Of a DNA stretch of 43,556 bases, positions 7,710-16,500 are shown in pieces. The stretch covers positions 1 to 43,556 of the forward strand of contig CAYSPU010000011.1 of NCBI GenBank assembly GCA_964432995.1, written 5' to 3'. The position numbers and the translations under genes were made by a program. Source of the DNA: CAYSPU01 sp964432995. Lineage in GTDB: Bacteria; Verrucomicrobiota; Verrucomicrobiia; Limisphaerales; JAHDYP01. The stretch's first letter is position 1. Every line of letters begins with the position of its first letter. The notes beneath the pieces are model-generated. The model worked only from the letters and a program-made list of their open reading frames with translations. It searched no databases and was not told the DNA's origin.

Positions 7710-7742
7710 TCTTAATCTTAATCTTAATCTTAATCTTAATCT
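7704..7742. repeat. TCTTAA hexamer microsatellite
   Basis: Five perfect TCTTAA units (7710-7739) preceded by TCTTAG (7704-7709), which contains the queG stop codon, and followed by a TC-rich stretch. Every unit carries TAA on the plus strand, so changes in copy number cannot extend queG. Confidence 0.95.
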
Positions 7743-7833
7743 CTCTCCCACCCCCACTCTCGCCCCCCGTTTTGATCTGGGGCTCTTTGAAAAATTCCGT
7801 TTCAAACCCCGCCCCATCGCTATATTGGCGCCC

Positions 7834-8688
7834 ATGAAACGACGGGAAAGACGGCACCCGCCATCATCCAAAGCCCGCTCGGTGCGCCCCTTGCGCGGAC
7901 AACGGGATCCGCAGCCGCGCTCGGGAACCGGTCAAAGGGCCTTCGCTTGGCTGGCGGCCGGCCTGCTTGTCGTCGCGGTCCTTCTCTTCGCACCCGGGCT
8001 CGTCCGCCGATTCGGGACCGCTGACAGCCAGTCCGGGTCACCCGCATCCCCGACCGGCGCGCCGGTCGGCCAGTCCGCAAACCATCAGGCCAAGGTCAGT
8101 GACGGCCGGGTCGTCGAACTGGTCAACCGCGGGACGCAAGCACTCGAGAAAGGAGACCCGGCCGCAGCCGTCTCGTTCTTCCGGGAAGCCCTCCAGATCA
8201 ACCCCAAGGACGAGGACCTCCACTACAACCTCGGCATTGCCTACGCCCGTCAGAACATGACCGAAAAGGCGATCGAACACTACAACGAGGCGCTGCGGTT
8301 GTTCCCCGACTACGTGGAGGCGCACAACAACCTTGGCAACCTCCTCATGCGCCTCCGCCGCTTGGATGAGGCGGTGGAGCACTTCCGGGCGGCGATCAAG
8401 ATCATGCCCGACTACGCCTCCGGTTATAACAACCTGGGCACAGCCCTGCAGCAGTTGGGCAAACTGGACGAAGCCCTCCTCCAGTTCGAGAAGGCGGTGC
8501 AGGCAAACCCGGACTACTGGGAAGCGCGATATAACCTCGGCCAGTCCTACCTGCGCCAGGGACGCCTCCCGGAAGCCAGGATCCAACTGGAGAAGGTCCT
8601 CCAGGCCCAGCCGGGATTCGAGCCGGCCATCCAAGCCCTCCAGCGCGCGGATCCGTTGCTCCCCAACCCGGAGCAACCCCAACCCTGA
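7834..8688 (+). CDS. Membrane-anchored TPR protein
   Basis: 284 residues from ATG 7834; a TTG nine bases upstream would add MAP. The N-terminus is strongly basic (MKRRERRHPPSSK), followed by one membrane segment at about residues 33-53 (FAWLAAGLLVVAVLLFAPGL). After a Ser/Pro/Gly linker come at least five 34-residue tetratricopeptide repeats, with the pattern 'A..NLG.....G..DEA...F..A....P'. This points to a signal-anchored protein whose TPR domain faces the periplasm and acts as a protein-protein scaffold. TATATT at 7821-7826 is too close to the start to be certain as a -10 box. A 6-bp hairpin (CTGGCA/TGCCAG, about 8758-8779) lies downstream. The partner is unknown. Confidence 0.85.
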   Translation: MKRRERRHPPSSKARSVRPLRGQRDPQPRSGTGQRAFAWLAAGLLVVAVLLFAPGLVRRFGTADSQSGSPASPTGAPVGQSANHQAKVSDGRVVELVNRGTQALEKGDPAAAVSFFREALQINPKDEDLHYNLGIAYARQNMTEKAIEHYNEALRLFPDYVEAHNNLGNLLMRLRRLDEAVEHFRAAIKIMPDYASGYNNLGTALQQLGKLDEALLQFEKAVQANPDYWEARYNLGQSYLRQGRLPEARIQLEKVLQAQPGFEPAIQALQRADPLLPNPEQPQP

Positions 8689-8910
8689 GCGGCACCCCTC
8701 TCTTCGAGTGGCTTCCAAGGCAGCCAGCCCGGCTTTATTTCTTCTGGCTGAACAATCTGGCACTTTTGTGTTGCCAGGGCGTGGCCAATCCGTTACCCAC
8801 TTCGCCATAGCTCACAAAGAACCGGGGTGGCCGTTCGTCCGCCGGGGAGGCAGGGTGCCGACGGGGACGGCGGGCAGCCTGGAGTGCAACAACCCATCAT
8901 CATAAACCCT
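8689..8910. other. Intergenic region before the PA14 gene
   Basis: It contains the small CTGGCA...TGCCAG hairpin near 8758-8779. I looked for a cyclic-di-GMP or other riboswitch core and saw none. No clear Shine-Dalgarno precedes the ATG at 8911. Confidence 0.35.
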
Positions 8911-11900
8911 ATGCGCACCAACTACCTAAAGGCTCTGGCCGCAGGCTTGCTCGTCGCGGGTGTCGTCTGGTCCCAGGCGGCTCCAGCTACCCCCCAGGGC
9001 GTCATCACAGAAAGAGTGTTCCTGGACATCGGAAGCGGAACCGCCGTCGCGGACCTCACCGGGAACGCCAAGTTCCCAAACAGCCCGGACCTTGTCCACT
9101 ACCGCCCGTATTTTGAGCTCTACGCCACGGGCGACATCGTCAACGCGCCCGTGAGCGACGTCTACGACAACTCCGGCGCTCAAATCGTCGGCTACTTCTA
9201 CCCCCCGGCCACAGGCGAGTACGTCTTCTACATCTGCTCGGATGACCTCTCGAATCTCTACCTGAGCACGGACGCCACCGAGGGCAACAAGAAGTTGATC
9301 GCCCAGGAAACCGCCTGGAGCAACCCTCGCCAATACACGGAGAGCGGCGGCAGCAGCTCCCTCGAGTCCAAGTGCTCCCTCACCTTCGCGGCCTCGGAGT
9401 GGCCGGGAGGCGGCGCTGCCATCACCTTGACGGCAAACCGCGCTTACTACATCGAAGCCGTCATGAAGGAAGGATCCGGCGGCGACAACCTGTCCGTGGC
9501 CGTCTCGGATCCGGGTTTCATCATCAATTCCGTGGAGCCGATCCCCGGCGACTACCTCTCCACATTCGACAAGGCCAGCGGGCCGGCGGCGATCACCACG
9601 CAGCCCCAGAGCCAGACCGTCGATGAAGGACAACCGGTCACCTTCACCGTGGCCGCCGACGGCACCCCGCCTTACACCTACGACTGGCGGAGAAACGGCG
9701 CGGTCATCGCCACCACCACCGAGCCCTCCTATACCATCGCTCGCGCCTCCCGCGACGACAACGGCGCCGCTTTCTCGGTCGTCGTCACCGCCGCCGAAGG
9801 CGCCCCCGCCACCAGCGCCGACGCCATCCTGACCGTCAATGCCGATAACATCGCCCCCACCGTGGAACTCGTGCGGGGTTCGAGCACCTTCACCAGCCTG
9901 ACGGTCACGTTCTCCGAGCCGGTGGATCCCACCACCGCCCAGACTGCGGCCAACTACCAGCTCACCGGCGGAGTCACCGTTTCCGCCGCCACCCTGGCCG
10001 CTCCGTCGGGCTCCGTGGGCGACAACATGGTGATCCTCACCACCAGCCTGCAAACCGAAGGCAGCCGACTCACCCTCACCGTCAACAACGTGAAGGACGT
10101 CGCGGGCAACACCATCGCCGCCAACACCCAGTTCGAATTCGGGGCCTTCGTCTATCTCAACGGCTACGCCCTCCGAAAGAAATATAACAACATCGACGAC
10201 GGAACGGGCGGCAACGTGGACAACCTCTTCGCCGATCCCCGCTACCCGAGCGCTCCGGACCGGATGGACCTGCTCACCATGTGGGAATACCCGCGCAACG
10301 GCAACGGCCGCGACTCCGCCGTTGATCCGGTGCGGAATTACTTCGACACCATCGAGGGCTACTTCATCCCGCCCGCGAACGGCAGCTACGTCTTCCTGAC
10401 CGCCGGCGCCGACCGCTGGTGGCTCTATCTCAGCACCGATGAGAACCCGGCCAACATGAAGATGATCGCCGCCGAACCCGGCGGCTGGAGCGACCCCCGC
10501 GGCTGGAACCAGATCTACTCCGGCACCTTGGAGAACCGCCGCTCGGACACTTCCACCTACGCCGCGAACAACTGGCCCGACGGCAACACCATCAACCTCG
10601 TCGGTGGCAAGAAGTACTATATGCTCGAAGTCCATCACGATCCCAGTTGGTGCGGGGCGGACGATTTCTCCGCCACCTACAAGCTGGCTTCCGATGAGGA
10701 TCCTGCCAACGGCAGCGCCCCCACACTGACCGGCAGCGTAATCGGTTTCTATGTCGATCCCACCGGCTCCTCGCTCGAAATCGAAGAGAACCCCGCCGAC
10801 GTCACGCAGCAGGAATCTCTCGCCGCGACCTTCACGGTAACCGCCAGCGGCAGCTCCGCCTACGGCGGCACCGTCAGCTACCAGTGGCAGCGTCAGGCTC
10901 CCGGTACCACCACCTGGGCGGATATCGCCGGTGCCACGGCTGCCTCCTACTCCACCCCGCCGCTCGCCCTCGCCGATAGCGGCGCGAAATACCGGGTCGT
11001 CTGCAGCGTGCCCACCGTCACCAGAACAAGCTCCGAGGCCACCCTCACCGTTGTTGGGGATACCTTCGCCCCAGTCGTGGAAGCCGCCGGCGCCATCCTG
11101 AACGGCACGGCCATCGAAGTCGGCGTCCGCTTCGACGAAAACGTGACCGAAGCCACCGCGACCGCGCTGGCCAACTACACCCTCTCCAAGGGAAGCATCA
11201 CCGGCGTGCGCTACCAGAAATTCGCCCACGCGGACGGCGCGCCATTCTTCGTCCTCGGCACCGCCGGCCCGTTCTACGGCGCCGCCGTGGTCCTCACCAC
11301 CTCCGGTCTCGCCTCCGGCGATACCGTCACCCTGACGGTCAACAACATCCAGGACCTCAAGGGCAATACGATGACCACCGCGGCGGCCAAGATGTTCACG
11401 GTCACCTCCAAGATGAAATGGACCACCATCGGCGGCAACGACATCCTGGACGGTTACATCGAGGGCATTGACAACTCGGCTGCCCTCTGGCCCGAGGACG
11501 TCGCTGCCTACAGCGAGGCCGACTTCGACGTGATCGGCAGCGGCACCTCCAACTGGGATTCCTACGACGAAGCCACCTTCGTTTACGAGGAAGTCACGGG
11601 CGACTTCGACAAGGTGGTGCGCGTGGAGTATCACGACCCGACGAGCCAGTGGGCGCGGGCGGGTTTGTGCGCCACGCCGAGTGCCGACACCGGCATGGCT
11701 CGCGGCGGCACCATGGCCAAGCGCTTCCTCCAGCGCGCCAACCCGGCCGTGATCTGGAACGGTTCCGCCGGCAACAACCAGTACGAGAGCGCCTACCGCG
11801 CCACCGACGGCGGCACCTACACCGGCCCGGGCAACGGTCCCGCCCCGGCCTACCCGACCGCCTGGATGCGCATGCAGCGCAGCGGCCAGACCTTCAACGC

Positions 11901-12960
11901 GCTCTACAGCAACGACGGCACAACCTGGGCCCAATACGGTACGTATACCTACGCGGCTGAGGATCCCATGCCGGATACCTTGCTCGTCGGACCGTACTAC
12001 TGCCCGGAGTTCGGCAACAACGAGAGCGGTGCAGGGATCGCTCACTCGACGGTCGCCAAGTTCCGCCAATACGGCAGTTTCGTCGCCAACCCGTCGGTGG
12101 TTACCTACGGCATCGGCCTGAACTTCGCTACCGATCAACCCAGCACGGGGAGCGTCCTGCCGTCCATCAGCACCGCCGGCGCTGCCGAGGTTCTCCAGGG
12201 CAACTGGAACAACCTGACTGCGAACTCCGGTACCAGCACGACCATCGTGGCCGACGCACTGGGCGCCTCGGTGCCGACCGCGGTCACTGTGACCTGGAGC
12301 TGCGCCAACACCTGGGCCTCCACTGGTGGCGGCGAGGAAAACAACGGATTCACCGGCAACGACAAGACCCTCATGACGGGGTACCTGGACACCACCGCGG
12401 ATAGCACGACAACCGTGAATATCACAGGGATCCCGGCCGACCTGACGGCCGCCGAGAATGGCTATGATGTCTATGTCTACACCCTCGGTGGCGCCCCCGG
12501 ACGCGGCGGCGGTTACCGCATCACGGCAGCAGACGGGACGACCGCGCTGACCGATTATGTGCATGCCTATTATCCTGCAAACCCGACCAACTACGTGCAG
12601 GTGGTGCCCGTGGCCGGGCAGTGGGTTGCTGGCACCTACATCAAGTTCACCGGGCTCACGGCTGCCGCCATTCAAGTGCAGGCCACGACGCAGGGTGGCC
12701 ATGGATATGATGCGGGCGGCGCGACGTATCGGGCCCCCATCAACGCCATCCAGTTGGTGCCCTCCTCCGGCGCGGCACCGGCGTTCACCTCGGTGGCGAG
12801 GAACGCCGACGGCAGCATCACGGTGACGTGGACCGGCGGCGGCACGCTGCAGGTCACCACGGACATCGGGTCTGGCGCCTGGCAGAATGTGGATGGCGCC
12901 GCGAGCCCATACACCTTCACGCCTGAGGCGCCCGCGATGTTCGGACGCATCGTGAAGTAA
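8911..12960 (+). CDS. Large secreted PA14/Ig-like multidomain protein
   Basis: 1349 residues beginning with a Sec signal peptide (MRTNYLKALAAGLLVAGVVW...). Approximate order: PA14-like 35-200; Ig-like 225-310 (ITTQPQSQTVDEGQPVTFTV); SbsA/Big_5-like 313-412 ending TVNNVKDVAGNT; second PA14-like 413-600; second Ig-like 628-713; second SbsA-like 716-820 ending TVNNIQDLKGNT; a DUF1349-like beta-sandwich 838-1056; an unrecognised beta-rich domain 1063-1285; and a short tail ending 'MFGRIVK' typical of secreted verrucomicrobial proteins. The first six domains are an internal duplication of a PA14-Ig-SbsA unit. PA14 domains usually bind sugars, so extracellular glycan binding is inferred; no catalytic motif was found. 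The start was chosen for the signal peptide, and it is followed by a strong terminator. Confidence 0.88.
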   Translation: MRTNYLKALAAGLLVAGVVWSQAAPATPQGVITERVFLDIGSGTAVADLTGNAKFPNSPDLVHYRPYFELYATGDIVNAPVSDVYDNSGAQIVGYFYPPATGEYVFYICSDDLSNLYLSTDATEGNKKLIAQETAWSNPRQYTESGGSSSLESKCSLTFAASEWPGGGAAITLTANRAYYIEAVMKEGSGGDNLSVAVSDPGFIINSVEPIPGDYLSTFDKASGPAAITTQPQSQTVDEGQPVTFTVAADGTPPYTYDWRRNGAVIATTTEPSYTIARASRDDNGAAFSVVVTAAEGAPATSADAILTVNADNIAPTVELVRGSSTFTSLTVTFSEPVDPTTAQTAANYQLTGGVTVSAATLAAPSGSVGDNMVILTTSLQTEGSRLTLTVNNVKDVAGNTIAANTQFEFGAFVYLNGYALRKKYNNIDDGTGGNVDNLFADPRYPSAPDRMDLLTMWEYPRNGNGRDSAVDPVRNYFDTIEGYFIPPANGSYVFLTAGADRWWLYLSTDENPANMKMIAAEPGGWSDPRGWNQIYSGTLENRRSDTSTYAANNWPDGNTINLVGGKKYYMLEVHHDPSWCGADDFSATYKLASDEDPANGSAPTLTGSVIGFYVDPTGSSLEIEENPADVTQQESLAATFTVTASGSSAYGGTVSYQWQRQAPGTTTWADIAGATAASYSTPPLALADSGAKYRVVCSVPTVTRTSSEATLTVVGDTFAPVVEAAGAILNGTAIEVGVRFDENVTEATATALANYTLSKGSITGVRYQKFAHADGAPFFVLGTAGPFYGAAVVLTTSGLASGDTVTLTVNNIQDLKGNTMTTAAAKMFTVTSKMKWTTIGGNDILDGYIEGIDNSAALWPEDVAAYSEADFDVIGSGTSNWDSYDEATFVYEEVTGDFDKVVRVEYHDPTSQWARAGLCATPSADTGMARGGTMAKRFLQRANPAVIWNGSAGNNQYESAYRATDGGTYTGPGNGPAPAYPTAWMRMQRSGQTFNALYSNDGTTWAQYGTYTYAAEDPMPDTLLVGPYYCPEFGNNESGAGIAHSTVAKFRQYGSFVANPSVVTYGIGLNFATDQPSTGSVLPSISTAGAAEVLQGNWNNLTANSGTSTTIVADALGASVPTAVTVTWSCANTWASTGGGEENNGFTGNDKTLMTGYLDTTADSTTTVNITGIPADLTAAENGYDVYVYTLGGAPGRGGGYRITAADGTTALTDYVHAYYPANPTNYVQVVPVAGQWVAGTYIKFTGLTAAAIQVQATTQGGHGYDAGGATYRAPINAIQLVPSSGAAPAFTSVARNADGSITVTWTGGGTLQVTTDIGSGAWQNVDGAASPYTFTPEAPAMFGRIVK

Positions 12961-12983
12961 ACGCCTGGCGTTCGACGGATCAC

Positions 12984-13017
12984 GAGAGACCGGACTTGCG
13001 TCCGGTCTCTCTTTTTT
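12984..13017 (+). terminator. Strong intrinsic terminator
   Basis: GAGAGACCGGAC (12984-12995) pairs perfectly with GTCCGGTCTCTC (13000-13011) across a TTGC loop, followed directly by six T. It sits 24 bases after the PA14-protein stop and isolates that gene from the downstream cluster. Confidence 0.95.
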
Positions 13018-13069
13018 GTGGCTTGTTGGCTTTGCGGCTCTTTGCGAGCTTCTGTTCAAAAACCACAGC

Positions 13070-13429
13070 ATGACCCCAACTCCGAGTGCCACCCGGCGGC
13101 GGCGATGGGCTTTCCGCGTGGCGGCGCTTGTCTTTCCCGCTGCACTGCTCCTGGCTAAAGTCGAAGCAGCGCTGCACCTGGGAGGCTACGGCTATCCCAC
13201 CGAGTTCTTCCTGGAAAACGTCGAGAGCGGTCAGAGGCTGTCGCGGGACGATCCCCGTGTCGCCTGGGGCTTCATGCCGTACCTTCAACCGAAGCACCGC
13301 CTTGACCTCAGCCGGACTCATGCCGTCGCTTCTCCGCGAAGGACCGTGGGAAACCTGGGTCGATTCCGGTGGGCGCCTTTCCATGAATCCCCCTTTCCAT
13401 TCTGGGACACCACTTCGCATGAAAGGTAG
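13070..13429 (+). pseudogene. Truncated SGNH-hydrolase gene, N-terminal remnant
   Basis: ATG 13070 opens a frame of 119 codons whose first ~78 residues match the N-terminus of the intact SGNH/TPR gene at 21670. Both have a basic start, one membrane segment ending 'EAAL', then L-GYGYP, and then W-F-P near the region before the catalytic domain. Similarity stops at about 13300, before the GES nucleophile motif would be reached. The frame then runs through unrelated sequence and into the 68-bp repeat, ending at a TAG made by the repeat's own GGTAGG. The catalytic and TPR parts are missing. I infer deletion or replacement of the 3' part when the repeat block at 13383 arrived. Confidence 0.7.
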
Positions 13430-13578
13430 GGCGACCTCTCCGAGGGCGCCGCAAGACACTGTATCCGTGCACGAACCACTGGTTTCCGGCGCGATGCGGA
13501 GACCTGCTCGCGAGGTTCACTCGGAGCCGGCTCGAGAGTCCTCCTCGGAGTCGCGCCCTACCAGTTTTCAGGGTAACC
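13383..13578 (+). repeat. Composite repeat, copy A
   Basis: Positions 13383-13450 are the 68-bp core shared with 17633, 25671 and 40286 (inverted). The core starts ATGAATCCCCC and ends in a REP-like hairpin: GTAG foot 13426-13429, arms 13430-13438 and 13442-13450, loop TCC. Beyond the core, 13480-13578 matches copy C (GGCGCGATGCGGAG, CTGCTCGCGAG, CTCCTCGGAGTCGCGCCCT) with an extra ~20 bases near 13515. The core is open in the frame MNPPFHSGTPLRMKGRATSP, and this frame continues to the downstream CRTAC1-like protein. Confidence 0.85.
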
Positions 13579-16500
13579 GTCAGCAGCAGGTAGGGACGCG
13601 CGGGCGCGCGAGTCCGCCAGTTGAATACAGAAGTGCACGCCCTTTGCGGACGCCCGAGCCGGGCGTCCCTACCTCAGGGCTTGGCGGTTCATGGTCCCAA
13701 CGCGCGTCCAGACTCTGGAGGTCCGGCCTCTCCTTGAACCGTCGCTCTGCAGCCCCCGACGTCAGGACGGGGCTGACTCTCGGTGCAGTCAGATCGGCCA
13801 CCTCGAGATTCGCCTGCGGGCTGGTGCTCTGGCTCGCTCTGACATCAGGGGCTGCGAGCGAAGCGACTGCCACCAACGGAACCGTCCCCAGCGATGGTCT
13901 CATGTGGCGCCAGGCTCCGAACTGTCGACTCGCCGAGGTTCGTCCGACCGGAACGCCGCACGCGGGCTTCGCGCTCCGGCCGCCAGACCAAACTGGCGTC
14001 ACGTTCACCAATCTCCTGCCCGCAGAACGCCATCTTCTCAGCCAGATCCTGCCCAATGGTTCGGGCGTGGCCGCGGCGGACGTCGACCTCGACGGCTGGT
14101 GCGATCTCTACTTCTGCGGGTTGAAGGACGCGGACAACCGCCTCTACCGGAACCTCGGCGGTTGGCGCTTCGCCGACATCACCGCCCCTGCCGGCGTGGC
14201 CTGCGCCGGCCTCGATGCCTCCGGCGCCGCTTTCGCGGATGTCGACGGCGACGGCGATCCCGATCTCCTCGTCAATTCCATCGGCGCCGGCACTCATCTC
14301 TTCCTCAACGACGGCCGCGGCCGCTTCGCACCCGCTCCCGCCATCCTGAACCCCGACCGCGGCGGAACGTCGATGGGCCTCAGCGATGCCGACGGCGACG
14401 GCGACCTGGACCTGTACGTCGGCAACTACCGCGCCCGAACCGTGACCGACGCCCCGGGAACCCGCTTCGGCATCAAAATGATCGACGGCCAACCGCACGT
14501 CACCCTCATCAACGGACGTCCTCTCTCCGACCCGGAGTGGACCAACCGCTTCCTGTTCAAATTCGAGATGGGTCCCGCCGGACGCGGCAAGTTCGGTCGC
14601 GAGGAACTGGGTGAACCCGACGTCTACTACGCCAACGACGGCCGCGGTCGTTTCACGCCGGTTCCCTTCACGGACGGCGGGTTCCGCGATGAGAACGGCG
14701 AACCCCTCCAGAGGCCGTTCTTCGACTGGTGCCTGTCCGTGCTGTTCCGCGATTTGAACGGCGATGGCGCGCCGGACCTCTATCTCTGCAACGACTTCGG
14801 CACACCCGACCGGCTCTGGATCAACCAGGGCCAAGGCCGATTCCGCCTCGCCCCCAGCGTCGCCCTCCGACAGACCAGTCTCGCCTCGATGTCCGCCGAT
14901 GCCGCCGACCTCGACCGCGATGGGCACGATGACCTCGTCGTCCTCGACATGCTCAGTGCCGACCACCGCCGCCGCCTGACGCAGCGCAACATCCTCCGCG
15001 CCGAACTCGCCCCGGCCGCCAACATCGGCAGCCGCCCGCAGTATCCCCGCAACACCCTGCTCTGGAACCGCGGCGACGGCACCTACGCCGAGGTCGCCCA
15101 ATTCGCCGGCATCGAAGCCAGCGAATGGTCCTGGAACCCGTTGCTGTTCGACGTCGACCTCGACGGCTACGAAGACTTGCTGGTTCCGAACGGCTTCGTC
15201 CGCGACAACATGAACCTCGACGCCATGAACCGCATCGCCGCTCAGAAGGCGGGCCGATCGCTCCCGCCCCTCGAGGAACTCCGCCTGCGCGCCCTTTACC
15301 CCCCCCTCCACACGCCAAACCTGGCCTTCCGCAACCTCGGCAATCTCAAGTTCGCCGAATGCGGCCAAGCCTGGGGTTTCGATCAGACCACCATTTCCCA
15401 GGGGGCATGTCTTGCCGACCTGGACAACGACGGCGACCCTGACTTGGTCGTGAACAACCTGAACAACGTGGCTGGCCTCTATCGCAATCAGGCCACCGCA
15501 CCCCGAATCGCGGTGCGCCTCCGCGGTCAACCGCCGAACACCGCCGGTGTCGGCGCCCGCATCACCGTCTCCGGCGGGCCCGTCCTGCAGAGCCAGGAGA
15601 TTGTCTGTGGCGGGCGCTATTGCTCCAGCGACCAGCCCCAGCGCACCTTCGCCGCCGGCGCCGCCCGCTCCCTCGAGGTCCGCGTCCGCTGGCGCAGCGG
15701 CCAGGAGACCATCGTGGCCCACGTCCCACCCAACCACCTGGTTGAGGTCATCGAACCGCCGACCGCGGGTCCAACCGCAAGTCCACCGGCGAGGCAGCCA
15801 ACCACCAGCTCATCCGCCGCCAGTATCGTCCCCACCCCCGCCTCGCCGACACCGACCGCCTCCATCCGGTTTGCCGATGTGAGCGATGCCATCCAGCACA
15901 TCCACCAGGACGCCCCCTTCGACGACTTCGAACGCCAACCATTGCTCTCCCGCAAACTCAGTCAACTCGGCCCCGGCGTCGCCTGGTGGGACACCGACGC
16001 CGACGGGCGCGACGATCTCGTCATCGGCAGCGGTCGCGGCGGATTGATCGCCTTCTTCCGTAACCTGGGAGAAGGTCGCTTCGAACGCGCGGCCACGCCA
16101 ACCCTCGAGTCGCCCCTCGAACGCGATTCGGCCGGATTCGCCGGACTGGCACCGGGCGCCCTGCTCGTCGCCTTCGCCCACTGGGAAGACGCCAACGCCG
16201 TGACCAACCAACCGGGCGTTGTCGAGTGGAGCAAGCAGGGAGCCGCCCCGCTCGTCCCTCTCACTGCAGCCAGCTTCGGACCTCTCGCTGTTGCCGACTA
16301 CGACGGCGACGGCGGCCTGGACGTGTTCGTTGGTGCCCGCGTCGCCGCCGGTCGCTATCCGACCCCGGCGACCTCATGCCTCTACCGACGGAAAGGCGAA
16401 ACGCTCGAAGCCGACCGCGGAAACGAGCGCGTCCTGCCGGACGCCCTGGTCAGCAGCGCGGTCTGGACCGACCTGACCGGAGACGGCTGGCCCGAACTGG

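Noticed and set aside
8689..8910. Cyclic-di-GMP riboswitch before the PA14 gene
   Set aside because: The characteristic GEMM core sequence is absent; only a small hairpin is present.
8926..13092. A 1388-codon open frame antisense to the PA14/Ig gene
   Set aside because: It is a composition effect of a high-GC gene. Its peptide is Gly/Val/Arg-rich without domains, while the other strand gives a signal peptide and clear domains.
13086..13382. An N-terminal extension of the first CRTAC1 gene further upstream of the repeat
   Set aside because: The open frame reaches 13086, but this part overlaps the SGNH remnant in another frame, and the remnant is the one with homology.
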